Below are positions 37,301-48,588 of a stretch of DNA of 64,000 nt, piece after piece. Location: positions 618,369 through 682,368 of the forward strand of contig KL647294.1 of the NCBI GenBank assembly GCA_000727475.1, given 5' to 3'. Source of the stretch: Sarcocystis neurona (Eukaryota; Apicomplexa; Conoidasida; Eucoccidiorida; Sarcocystidae). The translations under genes were made by a program, and so were the position numbers. How positions within the stretch are numbered: the stretch's first letter is position 1; each line of letters begins with the position of its first letter. The notes beneath the pieces were generated by a model that was not told the DNA's origin, did no database searches, and was given only the letters and a program-made list of their open reading frames with translations.

Positions 37301-40300
37301 GTCGTACCTCGAGCGCCACAACAGCCTGATGTGATGCATGTCATGGGTTGGGATGCGTTTGGGTTGCCTGCCGAGCAGCACGCGTTGGTTTCTGGCATCC
37401 CACCCCGCTTGTCAGTGCGCAAAAACATCGAGACATTCCGCCGCCAGCTGCAGCGCCTGGGACTATCTGTCGATTGGAGACGAGAGATCGACACCAGCGA
37501 TCCAAAGTACTTCCGTTGGACGCAGTGGATTTTCCTGCAGATGTGGAAAAGAGGACTAGTGTACGAGAAAGCCGCCAGCGTCAATTGGTGCGAGGTTCTG
37601 GGTACGACACAAAGTTAAATAGCAGCAGAGTGACAGTACGGAGCCGTCTGCGTACAATCTAACTGCTGCTGCAGCTCGTTATAGCCTTACTAGCTGGCAG
37701 GACAACTGTTACTGCTGCTGCTGCTGTGGGTGTTATTGAGTATCGTGCAATTGGTGGGAGAACACTTCAAATAATTGTGCAGTTGCAAACGTGAAAAGTC
37801 GCGAAATACGCGCACGTGCTTATGTTGAGCAGTGGCCTACACTCCGCTCTATCGCTCGCCGCAGGTGCGAAACCTTGAAAATAAATATGTAGGGGTAGAG
37901 TGAGCTGCTTAACTATCAGCTCGGCAAGTTTCGTATATTACTGGAAAGGAAAAGTATTGGGGTTCTTGCCGAGTACTTTCCTTTTCTGTATGCATTTGCG
38001 TGTTGACAGCTCTCCAGCTGGAAATAAAACTGACGGTGTTCGCTCACTGCCGCACGCGGAATCTCTGCACTCGTTTATTTCCTCGTATGAATTCTTAAAT
38101 ATCATTGCCTAAATGTGCCATACACCGAAGGGATGTTGTTAAGTCAGAAGTGCATGTGAGTAAGTTCACACCTGCAGACCTGTGCAACTGGAACTGCTTA
38201 CAGGAACTGTGCTCGCTGATGAGGAAGTTGTGAACGGCGTCAGCACCCGGGGGCAGCACCCCGTAGAGAAGAAGTGTCTGGAGCAGTGGCATCTGCGCAT
38301 TACTGCATACGCAGACGAACTTGAGAACAGCCTGCATTCACTGGACTGGCCAGAGGACGTGAAGGTCATGCAACGTAACTGGATAGGAAAACGCGAGCTT
38401 CTGTGTCTGCACCTCCCCCTCTTGCGTCCGTCCGTGGCGGATCGCAAGAGATCCATTGCGCGCGAAAGGCGGGAGGGGAACTGTCAGGCTGCGGACGAGC
38501 ATGTAGTGCATACAGCTGCTAAATCAGGTATTTGTAGATCGCGTCTGCGCAGTACTGCGTATGCGTGTGACGTTGGTAGAAGTGAGAAGTTTTCATCACA
38601 GAGCGGTCAAGCAAGTTGTCGAAGTAGCTCACCGCCTTCCCAAGCGGATCAAGTAGGCTGTGGCGCTGAGGTTCCTTCTACCACGGAGCATGCAGGCAGC
38701 GCCTCTGATTCCGGAAAGGCAGACAGGGAGCCCCACTCACTCCGGTGCGTCTCCGTCTCTCCTGAATTTCTCTTCGGGGTCACTTTTGTCGTTATGCATG
38801 CCGCACATAAACAAGCTTACGCCGCTGCCGTGACTGCGGCGGCGCGTGGGTGGTTGTCTGCCCAGAACCGCGAGACCACTATCGGAGGGGACTGGGAGGC
38901 TGCTTCTGCTGTGCACGCTGGAGCGAATGAGTTGCCTTCTAAACTGAATAGGAGCCCCCCTACAGCCGATCAAACAGGAGCTACCCTAGCCGAAGCAAGG
39001 ATTCTGAGGGGAACAGAAAGTGAGGCCGCAGTGGAACGCCAACATGAGGATGTGACAGAGCGCAACGAATGCGTGCAAGTTCTCAAAGTCAGGAGTACTT
39101 ATTTACGAAAGGAATCTGTGTTTTCAGGCTCCTACGTGAAACACCCGCTCACAGAGGCAGCACTTCCTGTTTGGCTATTCAGCGAAAAGCTCTTTCATCA
39201 GTTGAAAGGCGCTGGTACCTACTTTAATGAATGTGATGCGATCCTAGTCGCGCCCGAGCAGGACAGCGTTGCGAGGACGTTTGCACGTGCAGCTGGTCTC
39301 CCGATAATCAGTGTTCTTGCATCAGCAACTGACAAGAAAGGGGCTTCTACTGTAAAGACGCAAACAGCAGGTGGAAGTGAGTTGGTGCGGCAGCAAAGGC
39401 ATCACGCACATCCTAATGAGGACGCGGGAGAGGCTGTTGATCGACCTGTACAGGATGTCGTTGTTAATTCTCATTCTGAAAAATTAACTGTCAATGGATT
39501 AATCCCTGTCAGGGCACGTCGACAAATCCTGGAGCACCTGGTGGCTCGAAAAACTGGCGAACAGCAGTCCGTTTTCGCCCTGAGGGACTGGGTGTTCAGC
39601 AGGCAGCGGTTCTGGGGGGAACCGATACCTCTCATAAGAGCTTACGCAGAAGATGAAGAACCGTTCGTGCTGGCAGAAAGCGAGGCAAATCTGCCTGTAA
39701 TTCTTCCAGAAAAGATGTACCGTAGAAGAGTTGGCACACACAAGCGCTACAGGAGCTCGTCTGACACAGTGCCTCCGACGGTTTCGCCCGCCTCTTCTTT
39801 AGGGGAGGACACGTGGAGCAAGAATCTACGACACGCTGAAGACATCCACTCCTGTGAACGACTTGTGTCTGCAGAGGACGACAGAAACAGGTATTTGCAG
39901 CGTGGCTCACTGATGGCGCCGCTTGCTGACTACCCAGAGTGGTGGGACTTAACCCCTAGAACCATCCCAAACACGACTACTGCGGTGATACGGTCTTCCC
40001 AGCGTGCTGATGAAGACACCGCTGGGCTTGAGACCGAAATAGGGACAGGAAAGGCGGAAAAGAAGCAAAGAATGATCAAGCTTCAGAGAGAAGTGTCAAC
40101 CATGCCACAATGGGCGGGGAGCTCGTGGTACTTCCTGCGCTTTCTGGACCCGCATAATACGCACGTAGCGTTCGACAAAGAATCTGCACGGTACTGGATG
40201 CCCGTAGATCTCTACGTTGGCGGGAAGGAGCACGCTGTGACACACCTTCTATACGCTAGGTACGAAGAGTCCTTCAGGTTTTTGCTTTTAAAATGTTTGC

Positions 40301-42262
40301 ACCACAGTGCGCGACACAGAGTGAGTTTGCAACAGGTTTGGCCGATCTGCACGTTGAAGCGCAGATGTCCAATAAGATTACTGGCACATACATATCTCTC
40401 CCAAAAAGCCGTCTTCTGCGCTACTCAGTAGATCTCGCTGCGCGTTTGGAATGGAGTGAAATGCGCGCGCTTGGCACAGTTGCCTGTGCAGCCATGACTG
40501 ATTTATAGTTATTCCTTTCGCTAGTATAAAATCGGTCTACCGGAATGCTCATAGTCTTCTCAACTGTCTACGTGAGCACCGTGCAGTATTTCGCATGATG
40601 GTGTATTTGCGTGTGTTCAGGTTTTGGCATAAGGTACTACGCGACATTGGACTCGTCACATGCGGAGAGCCGTTCAAACGACTCTGTACGCCGGGTATCA
40701 TGCTAGGCACCCCCCAGTACGTAGCTTTCCAACGCCTTGATACAAGGGAGTGGGTTTCTGCTAGCAGCGTTTCTCTGAAGAAAGGTAATGTGTTGGAGTC
40801 TCACATATCACAAGGACCGCGTGCCAAGCAGAGTATCAGGCCGGGGACCGCACGCTCCACTACTAGTTTTGAAGTTGCCCGACCCCTGAGGATCCACCCG
40901 GATCACGACGGCGACCCTCTCAGTAATGCTGAAAGCGTAGTGACGACAAGTGTAGATGTCTCAAGGACAGACAAAGGAGCTGCTGGCATATTCCAGGCTA
41001 CACGTGCGAAGAGTACTTCACAGCAGTACACCGTGGCTGGCATTCATAGTCCTTCCGGACAGCCTGTTCGTGAAGTCAAAATCGATAACGCAGCTGTAAC
41101 TCGTGCGAAGGGGTCGGACGTGCTCGTGTTAAAAGAAGATGAAAGCATAGAGGTGATGTGCCGCTATGAGAAAATGTCGAAATCTCGTGGCAATGTCATT
41201 TCGCCAGACAGCCTTATACAAGCCTATGGAGCCGACGCCTTGCGGTTGCACCTTCTTTTCATGGGTCCTGTGGAAGCACGAAAAATATGGTCTCTCGATG
41301 GAATCAAAGGCGTGTCTCGTTTTCTGAATCGTCTGTGGCACCTGGTCACATTCGGTAGCGAAACAAGTGTGCCCCAGGTCGGCCGTGGTGCACGTGTCCC
41401 CGCAGAAGACAGTAGCTCCTTTTTGAAAGACCTCGCTGCTGGTGTAGGTGTAAATCAGTTTTTAGGAACGAAATATCAAGGTGGTACTCACAACGAATAT
41501 TCCGCTCAGTGCACCGGACACGCCCTTCCCTTGGCTTCGCATTCAAAAACCTTACCCACTGCGGACTGCCCGGAAGATGAACAAGCTACCAGCTTCCCGC
41601 GAAAGAACGAAAACTGCTCTCAGCTCCGGAATTCCGAACTATCACTATTTGAAAAAACCCTGCTAAAGCAACTGACTGAACGAGTGACACGACATGTGGA
41701 GCGTCTGGCCTTAAACAGAGCGCTGGCGGCGCTGATGTGCGCAGTGAAGAAGCTGAGCCAATGGAAAGTTGAAGGAAATGCATTATCAGTGCACTCAGCC
41801 CTTATTCTCGTTAGACTTCTTCACCCGTTTGCTCCGTTTATTACGGAGGAACTATGGTTCAGAATCCACAAACGCTTCCCGAATGTTGCCAGATATGCAA
41901 GCAGTCCCTCTTTACTGGCTTGTGGCATATGGCCTAGTATCCAGGACCCAGAATTCGACACGTGCGAAAGTGCGAAGGACGAGTCCAACACAGCGAGGAA
42001 ATGGGGTACGCATGTAGGAACCGAAGCAGGGTCTGAACCGGCGGTAGATGTCGCTGTCCATTTCGATGGCAAATTCCACGTAAAAGTACAGGTGCCAGCC
42101 CTCTTCGTGAACGACAAGAATGCACTGGAAGCTTATGTGAAGCGCGACATTCGAGTAGCAAAATACTGTGGAGACAAGAAGATACTCCGGGCTGTCGTGC
42201 TTCTGAAAGCAAAACTCATCAATTTTGTGACTGCGCATCTAAATTCTAGCGATGACGAATGA
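34346..42262 (+). CDS. Leucyl-tRNA synthetase, bacterial type, organelle-targeted (giant form)
   Basis: Charges tRNA-Leu with leucine. Exons 34346-37601, 38204-40259 and 40621-42262 join in phase to about 2,317 residues; bacterial LeuRS has about 860. The start is the ATG giving a strong signal peptide ([15 protein letters not shown]), though the frame is open to 33938. About 800 residues of Ser/Ala/Pro-rich leader follow, fitting a bipartite apicoplast signal plus transit peptide. Core motifs in order: the class I HIGH site as HVGH (819-822), [25 protein letters not shown] made exactly by the first splice, [35 protein letters not shown] then YARFWHK made by the second splice, KMSKS (about 1955), then the anticodon-binding and C-terminal domains ending in a ...[14 protein letters not shown] type segment. 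Two oddities: an insertion of about 150 residues between HVGH and MGWDAF, and loss of the editing-domain motifs. It is most likely the apicoplast and/or mitochondrial enzyme. Confidence 0.93.
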
Positions 42263-44229
42263 AGAAGCAGAATTGAATGTGCAGCGTTCATTTCAAGACG
42301 CCCTCCGCTGAAGAGTATGAAGTTTCATCTACCAACTCTTACAAACCGAACGGTTTTCTCGTGTCCTTACAGCTTCTACGTGTGTGAATTTGTAGAGCTT
42401 ACACTGAGCTACTCGAAACCGACAGGAAGCCGTTGAGTGTTTTCTGGGGGCTTGGTGTGACGGCAAAAATGCGCGACACCGCGGTGTTAGTAAAAATCGG
42501 TGCGCCTACATCAGTACACTGTAGGCTTTCAGCCTGAAGACAACAGGTGTCAGGAAGATGGTTGTCAAAACGCTTGCAAAGTTTCCTTTGCTTATTGTCG
42601 GTCCCGCGAACTACGTTAAGCGAGATTGAGTGCGCGCTTAATTCACTCCGCACACCCGTGGCCCCGGTTGATGCCGTTTCGCACAAGAAGTACATTTGTG
42701 ACAACGCAGAGTCTAAGAATCGTCGTTACACCCGCCGGGACAGGCTGCGACTTAGGTGGTTGCAGTAAGGTAGTGTGTAATACGTGCCACCTACGTGTAA
42801 CAGATGGCCACGCACGCTTACCTTGTTTTAGCTTGGTTTGGCAAAAATATTGTGACTACGCAAGGTCTAAGAATCGTCATTACACCCGCCGGCACAGGCT
42901 GCGAGATAGGTGGTTACAGTAAAGGTAAGGTGGTTACAGTAAAGGTAATGTGTAATACGTACCACCTATGTCTACCACGATGGCCACGTACGCTTACCTT
43001 GGTTTAAATTGGTTCAGCACAAATATTGCTGTGATGCTAAATGACCTACACATTGCCACATAGATCCGCGTAGTGCGTGACTGAGCAATTATACGTACAG
43101 ATATGGGTCGGTTGACAATGCCACGTAGAAACCATAAAAGAAAAACTGAAGTGATTGTGAGCGGGATCGGCTGTAAAGATGTACTTTTAAAACAAGTGGT
43201 TTTGCAGCTTGGGCCTTTCCTCGGTTGTGCTCCTGTGTCAAGCATCGTTTTTCGAGCGTAGCCACTTTGTCTTAGGTTATAATCCAATGTGATACATGTA
43301 CAGCGCAGAGCTTCTATAATCTGCAAGGAGCGAGGTGCCTGCGAGCAGGGAAAGAATTAGAAACGTTTTGTGCTGGCACTTGACAAGACGGAAGTACACA
43401 TGCAAGTAAACAAGTGCCCACAACGCCACTCGGCAAACACATGTGAACGGCCCTGAAAACCCCCAGGTACAACCAGGCGACGTTGCCTGGAATGCCTGTT
43501 TTTAGAGTTGCTCGTATTTTTCCCTCTATCTATGCCTTCGAACAAAAGGAGTCTACAGGCGTTGGTTTTTAGACGACAGTACTTCGGTGTCAGTGTGGGT
43601 GACACGAGAGAGTGGGAAAGAGGTAGCGGGAAGATATTTTTTCGGCAGCTACGCTGTGTTTTCCCCATGGGGAAAATCTGTGCGGGGTACTTGCTATTTA
43701 TGCATTTCCAAAATTTCTGGTGAAGGGATCTGGATAACAAATGTTACAAGTTCGCGAATTCCCTAAACGCGCTCTTAGATGCGCTCGACAAGTTGGTTTT
43801 CGAGTTCGCGTTGAACTGGAATGTTCATCCCAGTTTCCTGGCCCCTGGAGTTTTGACAGCCTGTCCGGTGCCTCACCTTTTGCTTCTTGGCAACTCTTGT
43901 CGCTCTCTTGACGACCAATTCTCATTGTAAATGCAGCTGGCCAGTATACTGTTGCTTGGCATTTCAGTGTCTACCCCTCAGTGAATTGCTACGTCCACTG
44001 TAAACTGCACATCCAACCTACTTAAAATTGATCGCCAGGTCTAGCTTGCGCTAGTTCCTGTGCTTTCAACACTATTCTGTAGTAATGTACCCCCGTTCCT
44101 CGTCACCTCGCGTTGAGCCGTGGACCTCGGTTTCGTGTAACACTTTCCTTTCGTGTTGGCGAAGTCTTGTCAGCCAGTTGCGCTCCTCGATACGGACGCA
44201 TCTAGAAGAGTTTTTTTCCTCTTGCAGCA
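42263..44229. other. Intergenic region with direct repeats
   Basis: Holds the LeuRS 3' UTR, the 155-bp repeats at 42676-43030 and the promoter of the RRM gene. No ORF here looks real. Confidence 0.5.
42676..43030. repeat. Direct repeats of about 155 bp, two copies plus a partial third
   Basis: The segment with TCTAAGAATCGTCGTTACAC at 42712 recurs at 42866 with few changes (offset 154). The flanking GTTT.GCA.AA.TA.ATTGTGAC also recurs. A diverged partial third copy starts near 42955 (GTGTAATACGTACCACCTAT). Inside copy two, an 18-bp unit AGGTGGTTACAGTAAAGGTA is itself doubled at about 42911-42946. Confidence 0.85.
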
Positions 44230-47200
44230 ATGCTTTCGGTTCAGTTCCCCACAGATGGACTTTTCAACAGTTTCCAGGCTTCCGCCGCGACTGCGCAAGC
44301 GGCGGCTTTCATACCGGCAGACGAAGTTGTCGCCCCTGGGGATACTACGCGGTCGAGCAGCACAGGCAGACCTAAAGAAAAGCGAACACTTTGGATGGGA
44401 GACCTTGATCGAGCAGAAGTCCCCGTTGACGAAGCCTACGTCCGCAGTGATATGTTTATGGAATTCAATAATTTTATAACCCACGTTAGAGTCTGCAGGG
44501 ACAAACTCACTCGGCTCCCTTCCTTCGGATTTGTGGAATTCACCACCGAGAAGCACGCAAGCTACGTGCTGGAGCATATGAACGGACGTTTCGTGCCACG
44601 ACGATGTCACAAATATAAGCTTAACTGGGCAAGTTTCAACCTGACGGAAAAGCCGGAAGCACGAGTCACCTTCTCCCGTCCACCAGAGCTTCACCGAAAC
44701 CATGAGACCAGCTCTGCAGCGTCTGAAACAAACGGTGAGTAGAATTCAATTGTACTTCCCTTCAACTGGAATACCACTTTGGATGCTACAGCTCCCCAGA
44801 TATTCTGAGGGCGCTGGTTTTTCGTGGGAAGCTGGCGGGCGCATTGCTTGCCAGCTTTCAATACACATCTTACGTCCCTCTTGCCGCTAGCTGCTCTCTG
44901 CCGTTTGCTGTCACTATTATCACCCCCAAGATTGCAACTGCAAAAACCACACACCTTGCCCGTACTGTCACACGAAGGAAAAATCTTCAAAGGCGTTCCA
45001 ACTGAGTGGGGAACGTTCGCAAGCCTGCGTGAACTCTCAGCCGTAATTGTGCGACAGTTCAAGCAGATAGCTATGTCTTTGTATGATTGGATGCATTGTT
45101 TGTATACGAGTAAAACCTGCCACACAAATACGTACATGATGATGACTAATCGGATCCCCCCATAATTCACACGTACACATATTCCGTGCAGGCAAACGAA
45201 TCAGCGACTCAGCTACACGGAGTCAAAGTCTGACCGCGCCTCCAAGTGATAGCACTTCGATTTGGGTCGGCAGCCTCGATCCAGCAACGTCCCGCGAAGA
45301 AGTCGAGAGCCTCTTCCAGCAGCACTACAACACCGTCTGCTTCGTCAAGCTTATTGCTGACAACTCCACAGGTAAATAAAACGCAGTAGACTGTAGAGTT
45401 CCATTCCTGAATTTTCTGGAGAAAATAGCTCAGCAGATAATTCGTGGAATACGTACCGTTCCTGCGCGGTGCACACACAATGTGGGCTTGTTGCGGCACA
45501 TTTTTGAAGTGAAGTTTGAGTGACAGTGTAGCGCTTACGCTTGTTCTCTTATCTTGTTATAATCCACGAAGTCAAGTGCAGTCGTCTCCTTGTTAAATCG
45601 AAAGAACTGCAAAGCATTTCAGCAGTGTGCACAGGTCGACCCCTCGCGCACTGCATGTTAATCTGTTCTTGTGGCCCTTTCACCCGATCGATCACCGGTG
45701 AAACCAGCAAGCCTCCACGCGCGCATACCTTCGCTGTTACTTCCAGTGCGGTCTCCCAGTCTCTCGGTCCATATACTTCTATGAATCACTATGGGAAGGA
45801 ACCACTGGTTCAGGCACTGTTACACTCGGTTACTAGCACCTAGTGCCAGAATCCTTTTTAAAATAGATGCCGTCACTCGAGCTCTACGGAGTTTCCGCTT
45901 CCCACATCCTGTGCGAAGCATCCTTTTTCGTGGCTCTATACGTTTTTTTGTCGACATCGGGCTTTAGTCAAAACCTAGCCGCACGCAAGAGTACTCTGTA
46001 CTCGAAGCACAAACTTTTGCACCAGAAGCAATCAATTGTAAACCAGTGATGCGCGAACTGCCCCGCCGTCTGCACTACGCCAGGCATCCTTTGGTTTGTG
46101 TCCGTACAGCGCAAGTTGCTGAACCAGCTTCTCGCGCCGCGACGCTGCTGAGGTTCTGCACGTTGTCACCACGTTCAACTTTGGTACTGGCGTGAGAAAC
46201 TCCTGCAGAAATCTGCCTTTGCCTTTGTCATTAGCGGCCTTCTTTCCACTCATTTGAGTCACGTACGTTGAATTGTCAACAGTTTTAATCGTTGAATTTT
46301 CACGCTAGGCAAGCGGCAGCCGCTTACCTGAGTGGCTGTTGCGGGCGCCCCTGCGCAGGACACAAGTTCAGTAAATGCCTACACACAGGCTTCCCTGCAT
46401 TCTCTAATGTTCTATTACCCTTAGGTTTATGTCGGGGATTTGGATTTGTACATTTTCGGAGCGCTGAGGAGGCGGAGCGCGCGTTGGGCGAGATGAATGG
46501 AGCGATATGTAGGGGGCGGCGTATTCGTGTGAATCGCTCCAACAGCAGCGGGAGTCGCAGTTCTGGTGTGGGGACACAGGCATCTGCTCAAGACCCTAAC
46601 GTGCAGTCAGCCATGGCGAAGTTGTACGCGGCGACTGCTTATCAAGCGCAGAAAATTGCGAAGGATTACTGCGGGGGTTTCGTGCCTACCAAGAGGAAAC
46701 GCGGCGTGCTTGCTGGTGGTGCCACCGCCAAAGTGGCTGTCAGAGGCCTCGACCCGGTGTGCAGAGAAGAGGAGATAGAAAAGCATCTTTCGCATTTCGG
46801 GGAAATTCTCCATACAAAAGTAGTACCCGGTGGAAAAGCGTATGTCACGTTCGCTGAGCCTGCCGCAGCAGAGAATGCTGTGACCTATTTGAGCGGTTGT
46901 TTCATCGGTGCTAACCGTGTGGTACTTGAACATGCTTCCGATACGCACACGGAAGCAGCTGCAGCTCCTGCTACGTCAGGAAACGCCTCTTACTACTGGA
47001 ATAGTAATACGAGTGCGACGGGCTACGCTACTGCTGCTCAAGCGGGAGAATTTGGTAACGTCACAGCTGCCACAGGCGCAACCACAGCCGTGTGCAGCGG
47101 TGCGGAAACATTTTGGAATCAGCAGCAGCCGCTTGCTGCGCTCTATGGGGGCTGCGGCGACAGCTGGCAGACAAATGCAGCAGGAAATCAGTACAACTTG

Positions 47201-47788
47201 TACAATCAGTATGTGTACTGTAATGGGCTTTCTTCGGCAGATACATGCGCCTCGTTGCTTGGGGGACAGTACGGCTACTACTACGCGGCCCTTCTCTGTA
47301 GTGGTGCCTGCAACGGAAGTACCGTAGGCATGCAGAACGTGGCAGGTGAAAGTGAAAAGAATACTGCACACGACGAAACACGAAAAGCTTGTCTGAATCA
47401 TGCAAAAAGGAAGGGTTTGGTAGCTGCGTCTGAAGAAGAGCTTTCCGGCGGACTTTTTCATGATGTTGACCCAGCAATGGTGCCAGCGGATATGCTGCCA
47501 GCACCGATGATGGCCTACCAGGCAGTTCTAGCCAACGGCACCCTGGAGCGTCACACCTTTCTGAACTCGTCTACGTACCCTCTCGGTGTTTATGGGTTCA
47601 ATGGCACACCAGAAGACCAAGGGGTGTTTCAGAAAGTCAGTGACGAGGACGAAATATGCTATGCGATGCTCGAGGCACAACAGCACAAAGACGCAGCCGC
47701 GCGACGAGAAGACCCGCAAAAAGTCTCTAAAGAGGAAGATTACGAGATCCTGTATTCGACCCCGTACGCTGGAGATCTGCCGCTTTAG
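44230..47788 (+). CDS. RNA-binding protein with three RRM domains
   Basis: Exons 44230-44734, 45192-45371 and 46425-47788 join with phase-1 introns to 682 residues. RRM1 at about 52-138 has RNP2 LWMGDL and RNP1 PSFGFVEF. RRM2 at about 190-266 has IWVGSL and, across the second splice, RGFGFVHF. RRM3 at about 331-398 has VAVRGL and KAYVTF. The tail is Ala/Tyr/Gln/Asn rich, low complexity, then acidic. This order of three RRMs with an RNP2 of the LWMGDL kind is that of the Nam8/RBP45-47/SECp43 (TRNAU1AP)/TIA-1 group, which act in U1-dependent splicing, mRNA fate or Sec-tRNA handling; which of these applies cannot be told here. Splice signals are good: GTGAGT donor, and a branch-point-like TCTCTAATGTTC before the last acceptor. 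Intron 2 is over 1 kb and contains an antisense ORF. Confidence 0.9.
46032..46253 (-). CDS. Small antisense ORF inside an intron of the RRM gene
   Basis: The ATG at 46253 starts a 73-residue frame: MSGKKAANDKGKGRFLQEF, then a basic helical part (ASRREKLVQQLALYGHKP) and a stop. The composition, with a Lys/Gly start, an amphipathic middle and no low complexity, looks like a genuine small basic protein, such as an organellar ribosomal or assembly factor. The family is not recognised. It could also be an exon of a larger minus-strand gene or chance. Confidence 0.35.
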   Translation of the reverse strand: MSGKKAANDKGKGRFLQEFLTPVPKLNVVTTCRTSAASRREKLVQQLALYGHKPKDAWRSADGGAVRASLVYN

Positions 47789-48588
47789 CTCAAAGTTGCA
47801 GGTACAGATGAGCAAAAGGGTAATAGTGCACGCGCAGAGAATCGTCTTCCTCTGCTCAAGAAAATATCCGCTACCTTTAGCAGTTGTATCCTCCCATGGC
47901 TTGGAAGTTTTTGCAAGTTGAGAACCGCTGGTGGCCGTATTTTGACTGAATGCGTGCGTGACGTGCCTTCTGAAATATGTGCGGGTTGTCCTTGACACGA
48001 TCTGTAAATTAAAGTCGTTCTTGGCAAATACGCTCCTGCTATCTTGCAGGCGGGCAGCAGCGCGTCAACGCACTCATTTCTTTGTCGTTGACTGCAGTGA
48101 CCGTTGCGACACATTTGCGTAACTGACATCTTCACTGAACGGAAAAATATTCAGAGCCAGCGTGCTGATACAAGACTATTGAATCTTAAACGATTGTCAT
48201 ATACGTGTATACGTGGTACGTACATATGTCAGTACGGATGCTTCTATTATTCCTGCAATGGCTGTCGTTCATTTTGCGCCGAGCTAAGTAGGGCGGCTGA
48301 ATTTACGACACTGCAGATACACCTTTTCAGAAAAGCGACCACGCGTCACGGGGGAATAAGAAAGTGCGACTGTGCCGCAGCTGCGAAGAGAGCAGAAGCA
48401 GAAGCGAACTCCCTACAACACTGTACAGTTAGGCTGCTGAATCTGCAACAGTGCTGACACGTTCTTCCAAGAGAACGCTGTGACGCGTCACCGAAGAACA
48501 AGTCAGCGCCACAACGCTGCAGCAGCTTTGAAATATAAAAAGGGGAAGTGAACTTTCTAGAACACTGTCACGGTCTGGTTGAACACTG
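47789..48588. other. Intergenic region, no gene seen
   Basis: 3' flank of the RRM gene and presumed promoter of the next plus-strand gene. No repeat array or convincing frame. Confidence 0.5.
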
